From contig JAGWHQ010000001.1 in the NCBI GenBank assembly GCA_028866655.1, positions 115,198 to 179,197 of the forward strand: DNA of 64,000 nucleotides, written 5' to 3'. Both the position numbers and the translations under genes were made by a program. The notes under the pieces are model-generated. The model was not told where the DNA came from. It made no database searches and saw nothing but the letters and a program-made list of their open reading frames with translations. This stretch comes from Nitrososphaerota archaeon. Lineage in GTDB: Archaea; Thermoproteota; Nitrososphaeria; Nitrososphaerales; Nitrosopumilaceae. Below are positions 1 through 8,266 of the stretch, one piece after another (positions within the stretch are counted from its first letter, which is position 1; each line of letters starts with the position of its first letter).

Positions 1-845
1 GATACAAGATAGAATCAAAACCAAAGATAGGCTACAGATTACAAACACATACCAATCTTCTTTTACCATGGGAAATCTCAGATGGACTCCAGACAGACAT
101 TATTGGTAGAAAAATATATTATTTTGACAAGATTGATTCAACGCAAAATTTTGCATTAGAGCTTGCTCAAAAACCCCATGAAAACGGCTCTCTAGTCATA
201 GCAGAGAGACAAACACATGGACGGGGTAGACTAAATCGACGATGGGCGTCACCAAAGGGAGGCATATGGATATCTATACTTTTAAAACCAAATTTCGAGT
301 CGTCATATACATCACTATTTCCAATGGTCACATCTCTTGCTCTAGCAGTTTCAATTGAAAAGACTCTAAAGATAAAAACAGAGCTAAAGTGGCCAAATGA
401 CCTTACCATAAAAGGGAAAAAAATTGCAGGCATACTAATTGATGCATCCATAGAATCAAACAAGATAGATTACATCATAATTGGAATAGGAATTAATTTT
501 AAAATTAAACCTGAGATAGTAACAAAATCAATCAAAAGTCAAAGAAATTACGGTATTACAACTTTGATAAAAAAAGATCAAAATGCAAATCCGATTGAGC
601 TTGTACAGCAATTCCTGTTTGAACTTGAACAAAGCTATAACAGAGTAGTATCAGACTCCATCGGACAAATTAGAAAAGAATGGTCCAAGAGATCATCGAC
701 AATTGGAAAAAATATCACTGCAACTACAACTACGGGAATTCTAAAAGGCAAAGCAATAGGAATAGACAAGACAGGTGCATTACTCTTGTCAAACAAAGGC
801 AAAGTACAACGCTTGTTGGCTGGAGATATCACTTACAAAAACTAG
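1..845 (+). CDS. birA: Biotin--[acetyl-CoA carboxylase] ligase, 5' truncated by the window
   Basis: Transfers biotin via biotinyl-AMP to the carrier protein of acetyl-CoA/propionyl-CoA carboxylase, the carboxylase of the thaumarchaeal carbon fixation cycle. The frame is open from base 3, upstream of the ATG in the ORF track; the upstream part ends a winged-helix segment (GYRL) and carries DSTQ and the ligase loop GRGRLNRRW. Further on are KWPNDL, KIAGIL and GIGINF, all BirA/LPL family signatures, and a short SH3-like C-terminal domain. The HTH remnant suggests a class II, possibly autoregulatory BirA. The true start lies before base 1. Identification is firm; the DNA-binding role is inference. 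Confidence 0.93.
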   Translation, partial: YKIESKPKIGYRLQTHTNLLLPWEISDGLQTDIIGRKIYYFDKIDSTQNFALELAQKPHENGSLVIAERQTHGRGRLNRRWASPKGGIWISILLKPNFESSYTSLFPMVTSLALAVSIEKTLKIKTELKWPNDLTIKGKKIAGILIDASIESNKIDYIIIGIGINFKIKPEIVTKSIKSQRNYGITTLIKKDQNANPIELVQQFLFELEQSYNRVVSDSIGQIRKEWSKRSSTIGKNITATTTTGILKGKAIGIDKTGALLLSNKGKVQRLLAGDITYKN

Positions 846-849
846 AACT

Positions 850-963
850 TTACTTGTGAGAGATCACAATAAGACTGGCACCTATGAGAATTCCTGCCAT
901 TATCTCCATCCAGTGTGGAAGAAGCAGTCGTCTCACAATAGTTTCACCTGCTCCTTGTATCAT
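850..963 (-). CDS. Hidden 37-aa single-pass membrane peptide
   Basis: Absent from the ORF track because of its length. It reads MIQGAGETIVRRLLLPH followed by a hydrophobic helix (MAGILIGASLIVI) and a short SHK tail. The N-terminal arginines would place the N-terminus inside. A TATA-like box (TTATAA on the minus strand) lies about 25 nt upstream of its ATG, the leaderless spacing seen across this window. Its stop lies 4 nt from the convergent birA stop, which matches the tight convergent packing elsewhere. I do not recognise a family, and no function can be assigned. The alternative is non-coding spacer. Confidence 0.5.
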   Translation of the reverse strand: MIQGAGETIVRRLLLPHWMEIMAGILIGASLIVISHK

Positions 964-983
964 ATGACAACGGTTTGAAATTC

Positions 984-993
984 GTTATAATAG
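984..993 (-). promoter_or_regulatory. TATA box for the 37-aa membrane peptide gene
   Basis: Minus-strand CTATTATAAC, centred about 25 nt upstream of the ATG at 963. The spacing fits an archaeal leaderless promoter. No other minus-strand start is near. Confidence 0.45.
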
Positions 994-1085
994 TGTTTTA
1001 TCAGCTAAAATCATTAAAACTCAGCTAATTTGTTTATTGGATCTGCAAACAGATCCATATTAGATGCTGCACCAATCTGCGCGCA

Positions 1086-1094
1086 TTTTTAATA
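1086..1094 (+). promoter_or_regulatory. TATA box of the agmatinase-family gene
   Basis: TTTTTAATA is centred about 27 nt before ATG 1117. Because the box abuts the TTG at 1096 used in the ORF track, that codon cannot be in the transcript, so the ATG is the better start. Confidence 0.5.
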
Positions 1095-1116
1095 ATTGCA
1101 AGATCTCAACTATGTG

Positions 1117-1956
1117 ATGAATATTTGCTGGACAAACACAGATAATTTTGATGATGCCGAGATTGTCATCGTCGGAATTCCTGATGAATCAAAGTCTCAT
1201 GCACTTCGCAAGGGAACATCAGAGGCACCACATAAGATAAGAGAAATTTCGTCAATAAGGGATACATACAAGAGAGGAGATGAGATATCTCTTGGCTTGC
1301 CACTTGGTGGAATTACAAAAAAAGTTTATGATTATGGAAACATAGAACGAACTCAGATCGAAGATGCAATAGACAAGATTGTTTCAAGTTCCAAGATTCC
1401 AATATCAATTGGAGGAGACCATTCAATATCAATTGAAATAATTAAATCGGTCTCAAAAAAATACGGCCCCTTGTCTCTAGTATACTTTGATGCACACCCA
1501 GATTTCATTAGTTCAATTCGTGGATACTATGGCTCGGTCTTCAACGATGTCTTGCCATACATCGATGTAAACACCAGCATCCAGATAGGAATCAGGACTC
1601 CTGAGAAAGAAGAAATCGACAATATTAAAAAATACGGTCTAAAGGTTATCACCCCATTTGACATCATTCGAGACGGTATACAAAAAACAGAAGAGACGAT
1701 TCTAAATAAAATAGGCAAAAATGTGTACGTGTCACTTGACATGGATGCAATCGATCCAGCATTTGCACCCGGAGTTTCAGTTCCCGTTCCCCTAGGACTT
1801 GGAAATACCGAAATGACTTTGTTGCTCAAGTCTATTACAAAAAGAGGTATGTGTGGATTTGACATCATGGAGGTATGCCCCAACTATGACATCAAAGACA
1901 GAACATCGCATCTTGCATCAAGAATTATCGGTGAAACAATATCATCCATTGTATAA
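1117..1956 (+). CDS. speB: Agmatinase/arginase (ureohydrolase) family protein
   Basis: Mn-dependent ureohydrolase that would cleave agmatine or a related guanidino compound to urea and an amine, such as putrescine. The metal-binding motifs GGDHS, DAHPD and SLDMDAIDP are all present in order and keep the family's His/Asp ligands. Length (279 aa from this start) is normal. The ATG at 1117 is preferred to TTG 1096 because the TATA box would otherwise overlap the start. In an ammonia oxidiser the urea could feed ammonia production where urease is present; that is inference. Exact substrate within the family is not settled by sequence. Confidence 0.85.
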   Translation: MNICWTNTDNFDDAEIVIVGIPDESKSHALRKGTSEAPHKIREISSIRDTYKRGDEISLGLPLGGITKKVYDYGNIERTQIEDAIDKIVSSSKIPISIGGDHSISIEIIKSVSKKYGPLSLVYFDAHPDFISSIRGYYGSVFNDVLPYIDVNTSIQIGIRTPEKEEIDNIKKYGLKVITPFDIIRDGIQKTEETILNKIGKNVYVSLDMDAIDPAFAPGVSVPVPLGLGNTEMTLLLKSITKRGMCGFDIMEVCPNYDIKDRTSHLASRIIGETISSIV

Positions 1957-2000
1957 TGCCACGCTAATACTTTTAACTGCCCCACAATTGTTAAAAAATA

Positions 2001-2405
2001 ATGTTTTCCCATTTTACACTAGAGCAAGCAAACAAAATGCTTCCAAGCATAATAGAAAAATTCAACAATGTAGTTGCAATGAAAGACCAAGTTGTAAAAA
2101 TACAATCTGACTTCGAAACAAATCCAAAATACATGGCAAACTTTAAGGATTCAATCATAAAAAAACAAGAACTCAATTCTGCAATAACTAGTTTTTACAA
2201 ATCAATTGAAGATCTAGAAGCAACTGGTGTATCGATCAAAAGTATTGACCAAGGATTGATGGATTTTCCATCACTCATGTTCAACGAAGAGATATGGCTT
2301 TGCTGGAAACAGGGAGAGACTGAAATAAAATTCTGGCATGGAAAAGATGAAGGGTTTAACGGCAGAAAGCCCATAGAAAGTGTCGACTTGGAAAAACTAC
2401 GTTAA
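2001..2405 (+). CDS. DUF2203 family protein
   Basis: A 134-aa cytosolic protein that starts FTLEQANKMLP and has a C-terminal block CWKQGETEIKFWHG followed by EGFNGRKP, the recognisable DUF2203 pattern. The middle is helical and charged. It has its own TATA-like element (CTTTTAACT) about 26 nt upstream, so it is probably transcribed separately from the agmatinase-family gene. Family function is unknown; no catalytic motif can be named. Confidence 0.8.
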   Translation: MFSHFTLEQANKMLPSIIEKFNNVVAMKDQVVKIQSDFETNPKYMANFKDSIIKKQELNSAITSFYKSIEDLEATGVSIKSIDQGLMDFPSLMFNEEIWLCWKQGETEIKFWHGKDEGFNGRKPIESVDLEKLR

Positions 2406-2449
2406 CAATCCAAGCATATATCAAAATAATCCATATTTGCAACAATATC

Positions 2450-3352
2450 ATGCTAAAAGTTTGGCTTCGAGCTGTTAGGATAAGATTTCTTCTTGCATCA
2501 ATCATTTCTGTATGTCTTGGTCTTGCAATAAATGGTTGGCAGAACAAGACAATTGATATCGGATTTGCAGCACTAACATTTGTAGGAGTAGCCGCACTGC
2601 ATGCAAGTGTAGATTTACTCAATGATTATTGGGACTATAAACGACAGATAGACACAGATACAAAAAGAACAAAGTTCAGTGGCGGAACAGGAGTTCTACC
2701 AGAAGGACTACTCAAACCAAAACAGGTGTACCGAGCAGGTGTATTGATGTTGATACTAGGCTCTGCAGTTGGGGCATTTTTCATATTTGAAAGAGGAATA
2801 ACAATAGCAGTGATTCTTGGATTTGCAATTGTTTCAATTTATTTTTATTCTACACGAATAGTAGATTCTGGCCTTGGCGAAATATTTGTCGCAATAAAGG
2901 GTTCCACGATAGTACTTGGCACATATTTTGTACAAAGTTCACACATAACACTAGAACCAGTTATTGCAGGAATTGTGTCAGGCATATTATCATCAACTGT
3001 TCTCTTTGTAAATTCATTTCCTGATTTTGATGCAGACAAGAAACACGGTAGAAAGACACTTGTTATAATACTTGGAAAACAAAAAGCCGCTGCTGCAGTA
3101 TGGGTTTTTCCAAGTATTATTTATGGAATCATCGTGATTGCTGCCATACTGGGAATATTTCCAATGATATCTCTAATCACACTAGGAACAATCCCCATGG
3201 CAATAAAATCAGCAAAGTCATTGAAGAAAAATTATGAAAATGTAGAAGAACTTGTCCCAGTGATGCAAGGATTTGTCACATATAGCAGGATAACAGGTGC
3301 ATTGTTTGTCATTTCGTTTCTAATTGATATTTTGTTAAAGATTCCACAGTAG
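2450..3352 (+). CDS. UbiA-family prenyltransferase (MenA-like)
   Basis: Integral membrane prenyltransferase that would attach a polyprenyl chain to an aromatic acceptor, most likely in quinone synthesis. The two Asp-rich motifs are visible: NDYWDYKRQID near residue 58 and DFDADKKHGRKT in the second half. About eight hydrophobic segments and the 300-aa length fit the family. MenA (1,4-dihydroxy-2-naphthoate) is the best guess because thaumarchaea use menaquinones, but related enzymes act in heme and archaeal lipid synthesis, so the acceptor remains open. A TATA-like ATATATCAAAA sits about 27 nt upstream. Confidence 0.85.
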   Translation: MLKVWLRAVRIRFLLASIISVCLGLAINGWQNKTIDIGFAALTFVGVAALHASVDLLNDYWDYKRQIDTDTKRTKFSGGTGVLPEGLLKPKQVYRAGVLMLILGSAVGAFFIFERGITIAVILGFAIVSIYFYSTRIVDSGLGEIFVAIKGSTIVLGTYFVQSSHITLEPVIAGIVSGILSSTVLFVNSFPDFDADKKHGRKTLVIILGKQKAAAAVWVFPSIIYGIIVIAAILGIFPMISLITLGTIPMAIKSAKSLKKNYENVEELVPVMQGFVTYSRITGALFVISFLIDILLKIPQ

Positions 3353-3383
3353 GATTAAATCGTCCACATTCTAATCTAGACAC

Positions 3384-4484
3384 ATGATCCCAGGTCATGC
3401 AACACAAGAGGGTACCGCAGGTTTTGCAAAGAGGCAATCAAAGGTATCAAATAATCATTTCAAGCAATTTGCAGGCCTTACATTATCATCGGTTGGAATT
3501 GGGACATATCTTGGCAATCTAGATGATTCAACAGACGGTCTAGTCTCAAATGCAATAAAAACATCTGTCAAATCAGGAATTAACGTAATTGATACTGCAA
3601 TCAATTACAGAGCACAAAAAGCAGAAAGGTCAGTTGGAAAAGCAATTGCAGAATTTGTACAATCAGGTGATGCAAGAAGAGAAGAGATCTTCATCAGTAC
3701 AAAAAATGGATATGTTACAAACGATGGTGACATCAATGAAGAATTTTGGGTCAACATACAAAATACACTAGTAAAGCCAGGCGTGATAAAATCAGGAGAT
3801 ATCTCATCAGGGTATCACTGTATGACAGTACCATATCTTCAGGACCAACTAAATCGCAGCATGAAAAATCTTGGACTAGATTGCATAGACCTCATGTACA
3901 TACATAATGCTGCAGAAGGTCAGCTTCAAGACATTTCAAAAGAAGAATTTGCAAAAAAACTAAAAGATGTTTTCGAGTTTTATGAAACTCAAAGAAAGAA
4001 GGGCACGATAAAATATTACGGAATGGCCACATGGGAGTGTTTCAGAGTTCCAGATAATCATGCACAATATCTTTCAATCATAGACATTGTAAATATTGCA
4101 AAGCAAGTTGGCGGACAAGACAATGGGTTTAGGTTTATCCAGTTGCCATACAACATGTATCTTGATCAAGCACTAACTCTAAAGAGTCAAAACTCCAACC
4201 AGAATACAATATTAGAATCATGCATGCAACTTGGCATAGGAGTATTTGCAAGTGTTCCACTCATGCAAGCCAAATTGCTTGCACCAAACATTTTGCCAGA
4301 GTTTGGAAATTTATCAAAGCCATCACATAGAGCAATGCAGTTTGTCAGGTCCACTCCAGGAATTATCGCTCCACTTGTAGGTCAAAAATCACAAGAACAT
4401 GTGAAAGAAAATCTTGAATTTTTGGAAACTCCAGTTCTAAGTGAGACTGAATTTACAGATTTGGTAAAAAAATTGTCATCGTGA
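3384..4484 (+). CDS. Aldo/keto reductase family protein
   Basis: NAD(P)H-dependent oxidoreductase with a TIM-barrel fold. Catalytic residues are in their usual places: DTAINY (Asp, Tyr), ISTKNGY (Lys) and MYIHN (His). At 366 aa it is longer than the typical 280-330 aa, with an insert around residues 125-150 between the Lys and His motifs. The C-terminal TPGIIAPLVGQK block is the cofactor-binding end. Substrate cannot be predicted. It stands between the UbiA and PLP-enzyme genes on the same strand but has its own TATA-like ATTAAATC at about -27. Confidence 0.85.
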   Translation: MIPGHATQEGTAGFAKRQSKVSNNHFKQFAGLTLSSVGIGTYLGNLDDSTDGLVSNAIKTSVKSGINVIDTAINYRAQKAERSVGKAIAEFVQSGDARREEIFISTKNGYVTNDGDINEEFWVNIQNTLVKPGVIKSGDISSGYHCMTVPYLQDQLNRSMKNLGLDCIDLMYIHNAAEGQLQDISKEEFAKKLKDVFEFYETQRKKGTIKYYGMATWECFRVPDNHAQYLSIIDIVNIAKQVGGQDNGFRFIQLPYNMYLDQALTLKSQNSNQNTILESCMQLGIGVFASVPLMQAKLLAPNILPEFGNLSKPSHRAMQFVRSTPGIIAPLVGQKSQEHVKENLEFLETPVLSETEFTDLVKKLSS

Positions 4485-4530
4485 TTACCAAATTTTCTTA
4501 TTTGTAGACCCAAAACACCATCGGAAGCAT

Positions 4531-6132
4531 ATGGCATATTTTATAAGATCTTGTTTTCCATCAGAGCATGAAGAGAAGAAAATGGAACAAAATACAATAG
4601 ATAATGTGTTGCTAGAGCGCTTTGAAAATGAGATATTGAGTAAGGTTCCACACCTAGAAAAGTCAGGTGGAACAACGGTTGTAAATTCAACACCCATGAT
4701 CGACATTACGAAAGATCTGAAAGAGTGTGCAAAAAAAGAGTTTGGCCTAAATCTAGATGATAAAGACATTCAAGTTTTTGGCAAGTTTGATTCAAACTTG
4801 TTAGCAGGCTCTATCAAAGTAAGACCGGCAGTAAACATAATTCATGACGCCATTACCACAGGAAAACTTGCAAGTGGACAGACAATATTTGAAGCAACTT
4901 CAGGTAACTTTGGCATAGCACTAGGGCAGTTATCCAAAATTGGATTAGATGTAGTTGCCCTTGTTTCAAGAAAACTTCAGGAAGGAGTATTTGAAGAATT
5001 AAGAAATGAAAAAATTCGCATCATAAATTTGGACATGGATATATGTCCTGCTCCAGGAATGAAAGATAGTCCAAATGTTTTGGCAGCAAGAGCAACAGCT
5101 GCAAACATTAGATCACAATTATCTGAACTTGGTTTTGACCCAACTGTTTTTGACAATGCAAGTACGGAAGCACATGCTTTGTTAGCAAAACAAGACATCA
5201 TAAACCTGGCAAAACTATTAGCAAAGATCTACAATTGTTTTTGTCCAGAACAGTATGATAATGAAATGAATGTTGACGTGCACAGAAAAGTTACAGCCGC
5301 AGAGATAGACCAGAAACTATATGAAAAAGGACAATCACTAGAAAACTTTAGAATTGCATGCACTTTTGGCACAGGTGGTACATCTGGAGGCCTAAGTAGA
5401 TACGTGTCCGAAAAATATGGAAAAAAATCAGTACATGTAGTATTTCCACTTGGTGGACAAGATGTTGCAGGAATTAGAACAAAAGACAAAGCATCTGGTT
5501 TAAAGTTTTACGAGCCTGATCAATATGCAGGACAGCATGAAGTAGACTTTGAAGATGCAAAACGTTTGCTAAAGTTTTTTGTAGGCAAGGGCCACGACAT
5601 GGGCGAAAGCAGTGCACTTGCACTATATGCAGTAATGCAAATGGCAAACTTTGGAGGTTTTGGAGGCAAGTTTGTTGTAATTGTTGCTGATGGAATACAA
5701 AAATACAAAAAGAATCTTGTAGATGTAGGAAAGAAACAAAGTCGTATTCAGGTTTCACTTCAAGAAGCAGTATCAAGTGTAGGCGACTATGATAAGGTAA
5801 TTTGGGTTCATCCTCAATATACTCCACGTGAAGAAGGAATAGAGTTACTTGCACAAACTCTTGGCATTGATAAAAGCAAAGTCTTTGTGCCAAAAGCAAG
5901 AGATGTTGAAAGAATGCTTGCAACACAACAAATTCCAGACGAGTTGAATAAAGCTCTAGAAGGCTCTCGCAAATCATTACTTGTGTGTATGGCAGGATAC
6001 ACTTCTCTAAATGCAGTCAAAGTACTTGGAGGTAAAGGCATTGCAACTGAAAGTTTGACCGGAGGAATATCTGCACTTGCTCAAGGAAAAGGTAAACAAA
6101 TGCCTGAAATCATACGGGTGGCCACAGAATAG
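4531..6132 (+). CDS. Cysteine-synthase-like PLP enzyme with rhodanese-like C-terminal domain
   Basis: A fold-type II PLP enzyme of the cysteine synthase group fused to a sulfur-transfer-like tail. The PLP lysine is in LAGSIKVRPA (K96), followed by EATSGNFGIALG and the phosphate loop FGTGGTSGG. After about residue 400 the protein continues with a segment ending LLVCMAGYTSLNAVKVL and LTGGISAL, which reads like a rhodanese active-site loop (candidate Cys486) and its final GGI strand. Cysteine synthases are normally about 300-330 aa; this one is 533 aa. Direct use of persulfide sulfur for a beta-replacement reaction is my inference. An ATG at 4582 is an alternative start. The next gene begins 2 nt after its stop. 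Confidence 0.82.
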   Translation: MAYFIRSCFPSEHEEKKMEQNTIDNVLLERFENEILSKVPHLEKSGGTTVVNSTPMIDITKDLKECAKKEFGLNLDDKDIQVFGKFDSNLLAGSIKVRPAVNIIHDAITTGKLASGQTIFEATSGNFGIALGQLSKIGLDVVALVSRKLQEGVFEELRNEKIRIINLDMDICPAPGMKDSPNVLAARATAANIRSQLSELGFDPTVFDNASTEAHALLAKQDIINLAKLLAKIYNCFCPEQYDNEMNVDVHRKVTAAEIDQKLYEKGQSLENFRIACTFGTGGTSGGLSRYVSEKYGKKSVHVVFPLGGQDVAGIRTKDKASGLKFYEPDQYAGQHEVDFEDAKRLLKFFVGKGHDMGESSALALYAVMQMANFGGFGGKFVVIVADGIQKYKKNLVDVGKKQSRIQVSLQEAVSSVGDYDKVIWVHPQYTPREEGIELLAQTLGIDKSKVFVPKARDVERMLATQQIPDELNKALEGSRKSLLVCMAGYTSLNAVKVLGGKGIATESLTGGISALAQGKGKQMPEIIRVATE

Positions 6133-6134
6133 AC

Positions 6135-6521
6135 ATGCACTCTGAGAAAATAGTTAGTTTTCAAAACAAGAACAAGGATTTGAATCAGTTAGCACAACAA
6201 ATAGTAACAATGCTAGATGCGGACGGATACAAGACCCAGTTGACAACAAATTCCCCAATTGGAATAATAATCCAAGCACAGAAAGCAGGCATTCTTAGAG
6301 ATATAATCACAGCAGATCGAGCATTTACAATAATGATTACTGGAAATCAAGACAACTTTGCAATACACATTGGAATAGGCAAGTGGGTGCAAAACATTGC
6401 TGTTGCAGTTGCAGAGACATTACTCTTGTCAGTATTGTTTCTAGCAATAGATATTCCAGAGATGTTGTGGACACGACATGTAGAAAATGAGATATTACAG
6501 AAAATAATCCAGTTAGTATAA
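6135..6521 (+). CDS. Conserved-type hypothetical protein, probably membrane associated
   Basis: I do not recognise the family. The 128-aa product has a soluble N-terminal half and one strong hydrophobic stretch near residues 92-108 (VAVAETLLLSVLFLAI), followed by a short helical tail. It begins 2 nt after the cysteine-synthase-like gene, so the two are almost certainly cotranscribed and possibly translationally coupled. A role linked to that enzyme is only suggested by position. Confidence 0.7.
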   Translation: MHSEKIVSFQNKNKDLNQLAQQIVTMLDADGYKTQLTTNSPIGIIIQAQKAGILRDIITADRAFTIMITGNQDNFAIHIGIGKWVQNIAVAVAETLLLSVLFLAIDIPEMLWTRHVENEILQKIIQLV

Positions 6522-6644
6522 TCTAGTTTTTACCATCAAAATTATTATTTCAGACATGCAAAATGCATTTTAGGCATAATACAACCTAATTCCAAGTTAT
6601 GAAGGTCGCATCTTTTTGTAGCCAGATCATGGTTTTAAGATGTA

Positions 6645-6656
6645 AGTTTTAAATAC
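6645..6656 (+). promoter_or_regulatory. TATA box of the YHS mini-protein gene
   Basis: GTTTTAAATAC lies about 27 nt upstream of ATG 6678, giving leaderless spacing and supporting the short gene that follows. Confidence 0.45.
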
Positions 6657-6677
6657 AAACGTCAGACGAGTCTCAAT

Positions 6678-6824
6678 ATGCCAGTTGATCCAGTATGTGG
6701 AATTGAACTAGATGAAAGTCTTGCCCTGGTTCATGAATATGAAGGCAAAAAATATTATTTTTGCTGCCATGGATGCAAGAGGATTTTTACTAGAAAGCCA
6801 AACAAGTGGAAGAAATCTAAATAG
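6678..6824 (+). CDS. YHS-domain mini-protein (48 aa)
   Basis: Too short for the ORF track. It starts MPVDPVCGIELDES and contains KYYFCCHGCKRIF, the two halves of a YHS domain, a metal-associated module often found next to heavy-metal ATPases and in soluble metal-binding proteins. The cysteines in DPVCG, FCC and HGC could bind copper or another soft metal. Its 3' end overlaps the convergent AsnB-like gene by 8 nt. A TATA-like box at about -27 supports expression. The metal and role are unknown, but copper is plausible in a thaumarchaeon. Confidence 0.82.
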   Translation: MPVDPVCGIELDESLALVHEYEGKKYYFCCHGCKRIFTRKPNKWKKSK

Positions 6825-7764
6825 GAAAACTTCCACACATGCGACAAAAGTGGGAACCAGGTTTTAGAGAATAATTACAATTTGGACATTTAAAGTCAGA
6901 CTTGCCCAGAGTGTGAGGCATGTCAAAGTACTTGCGGTATATTTCGTAATAGTATAACGATTCCTTGGAAGACAAGGTCACTTTTTCTTTTTCTGCACAA
7001 TGTCTTGATTTGGCAGCAAATACAGAGTCAGTTATGACACCATCAAGAAAAGATGTCAGGCCACTTGTGCCAGAACCGTCCTGCATCGCAGATTTATCTC
7101 TCCAAGCAATTGATTTAGGTAGATCATTTTCAAAAGCCTTGCGAAGTATCCATTTTCCGTATTTTTTACCATTCTCTTCATGCACCTTGAGATCTGGTGC
7201 GATCTTTTTTACATACTCGGATACTGCATCATCCAAAAACGGAGTGTGCAATGTAATTCCAATTGATTTTGATATAGCCTTTGATGGAAAATGCATTACA
7301 CTCCAAATACGTTCTAGATCTTTTTCAAGTTCCATCGGAGACATTTTCTTGAAGAAATTATATCCTGCAAAAAGCTCATCTGCCCCATCACCAGTCATAA
7401 TGGATTGAAATCCATGTTCCTTTGCAGTCTTCATTGTAAGATATACAACAATATTATTTCTGATCTCAATTGGGTTGAACACCTCTAGTATTTTGATCGT
7501 ATCTTCTGCAGCCAAAAGAAGGGAATTCACATCAGCAGTTATGACATCAAGTTTTAGACCATACAGTTTTGCCACAAGCTGAGCATGTACCAGATCTGTT
7601 GAAGGAAAATCTTTGGCAACCATTGCAAATGCTCTAGTTTCCTTGTTTACGCATGAAGCAAGAATTGAACTGTCAAGCCCTCCAGAGAGTGCGATAGAAT
7701 CACACTTGTGGTTTTGTACAGATTTAGTTACAAGAGTATTGATCTTTTGTAAAATTTCTTCCAA
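6817..7764 (-). CDS. Asparagine-synthase-like ATP pyrophosphatase with C-terminal zinc ribbon, lacking the glutaminase domain
   Basis: The N-terminus opens directly with the ATP pyrophosphatase P-loop ALSGGLDSS, and MTGDGADELFAGY of AsnB-type enzymes follows near residue 120. The usual N-terminal glutamine amidotransferase domain with its catalytic Cys2 is absent. The last 30 residues form a zinc ribbon (CPNC then CRMCG). It would adenylate a carboxylate and react it with ammonia supplied directly or by a partner. Asparagine synthesis is possible but not proven, since the same fold serves other amidations. It is divergent from the HTH gene at 7850. Confidence 0.8.
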   Translation of the reverse strand: MEEILQKINTLVTKSVQNHKCDSIALSGGLDSSILASCVNKETRAFAMVAKDFPSTDLVHAQLVAKLYGLKLDVITADVNSLLLAAEDTIKILEVFNPIEIRNNIVVYLTMKTAKEHGFQSIMTGDGADELFAGYNFFKKMSPMELEKDLERIWSVMHFPSKAISKSIGITLHTPFLDDAVSEYVKKIAPDLKVHEENGKKYGKWILRKAFENDLPKSIAWRDKSAMQDGSGTSGLTSFLDGVITDSVFAAKSRHCAEKEKVTLSSKESLYYYEIYRKYFDMPHTLGKSDFKCPNCNYSLKPGSHFCRMCGSFPI

Positions 7765-7819
7765 TTAACAGATCTTTTCACACCCTCTAAAAAAAGTCAT
7801 CATGAAAAATATGACTAGG

Positions 7820-7830
7820 TTTAAATATTT
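7820..7830 (+). promoter_or_regulatory. TATA box setting the HTH regulator start
   Basis: TTTAAATATTT is centred about 26 nt before ATG 7850. It lies inside the first codons of the longer ORF in the track, so that upstream start is unlikely to be used. Confidence 0.5.
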
Positions 7831-7849
7831 TATAACAACATTTTTGCAT

Positions 7850-8266
7850 ATGCTTCTCCCGTCAGAGATAGAAACCAAGACTCTCATACCCGCACTCAGA
7901 GCAATACTTGCAAAAAAACTGATTGAAGAACACAAGATAAGAGAAGAAGAGGTTTCAAAATTATTGGGAGTGACCCAGGCAGCTATTAGCAATTACGTAA
8001 GGGGGACAAGGGGCGATCCAGTCTTGATAAACAAGTTATTATCCGTAAAAGAAGTATCAGATATGATAAACGACATTTCAAACAATCTTGCATCAAAGAT
8101 GGCATACACCCCAGCAAGTCTTTCAAAGTTCATTGGTCTTTGCAATTACATCAAGTCAAGCTTGTTGATATGTGACATTCATCACAAACTTGAATCAAAC
8201 ATAGATGAGGCAGTCTGTAAAGAATGTGAAAACATGCTCTTGAAAGGACCAGGTAGTTCTTTCTAG
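7850..8266 (+). CDS. HTH (XRE/Cro-like) transcriptional regulator
   Basis: A 138-aa DNA-binding protein. A helix-turn-helix lies near residues 37-57 (EEEVSKLLGVTQAAISNYVRG), a clear Cro/XRE recognition pattern. The C-terminal part contains CDIHHK and CKECE, possible metal-binding cysteines and histidines, which also occur in related archaeal regulators. The start at 7850 is chosen because a TATA box occupies the sequence just upstream. It shares a CTAG stop tetranucleotide with the convergent alba gene. Its target is unknown; the divergent AsnB-like gene is the nearest candidate. Confidence 0.8.
   Translation: MLLPSEIETKTLIPALRAILAKKLIEEHKIREEEVSKLLGVTQAAISNYVRGTRGDPVLINKLLSVKEVSDMINDISNNLASKMAYTPASLSKFIGLCNYIKSSLLICDIHHKLESNIDEAVCKECENMLLKGPGSSF

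Noticed and set aside
5474-5977. 167-codon minus-strand ORF inside the cysteine-synthase-like gene
   Set aside because: Antisense shadow of a well-supported coding frame; composition (Leu/His/Gln rich) is that of a reversed frame and no family motif appears.
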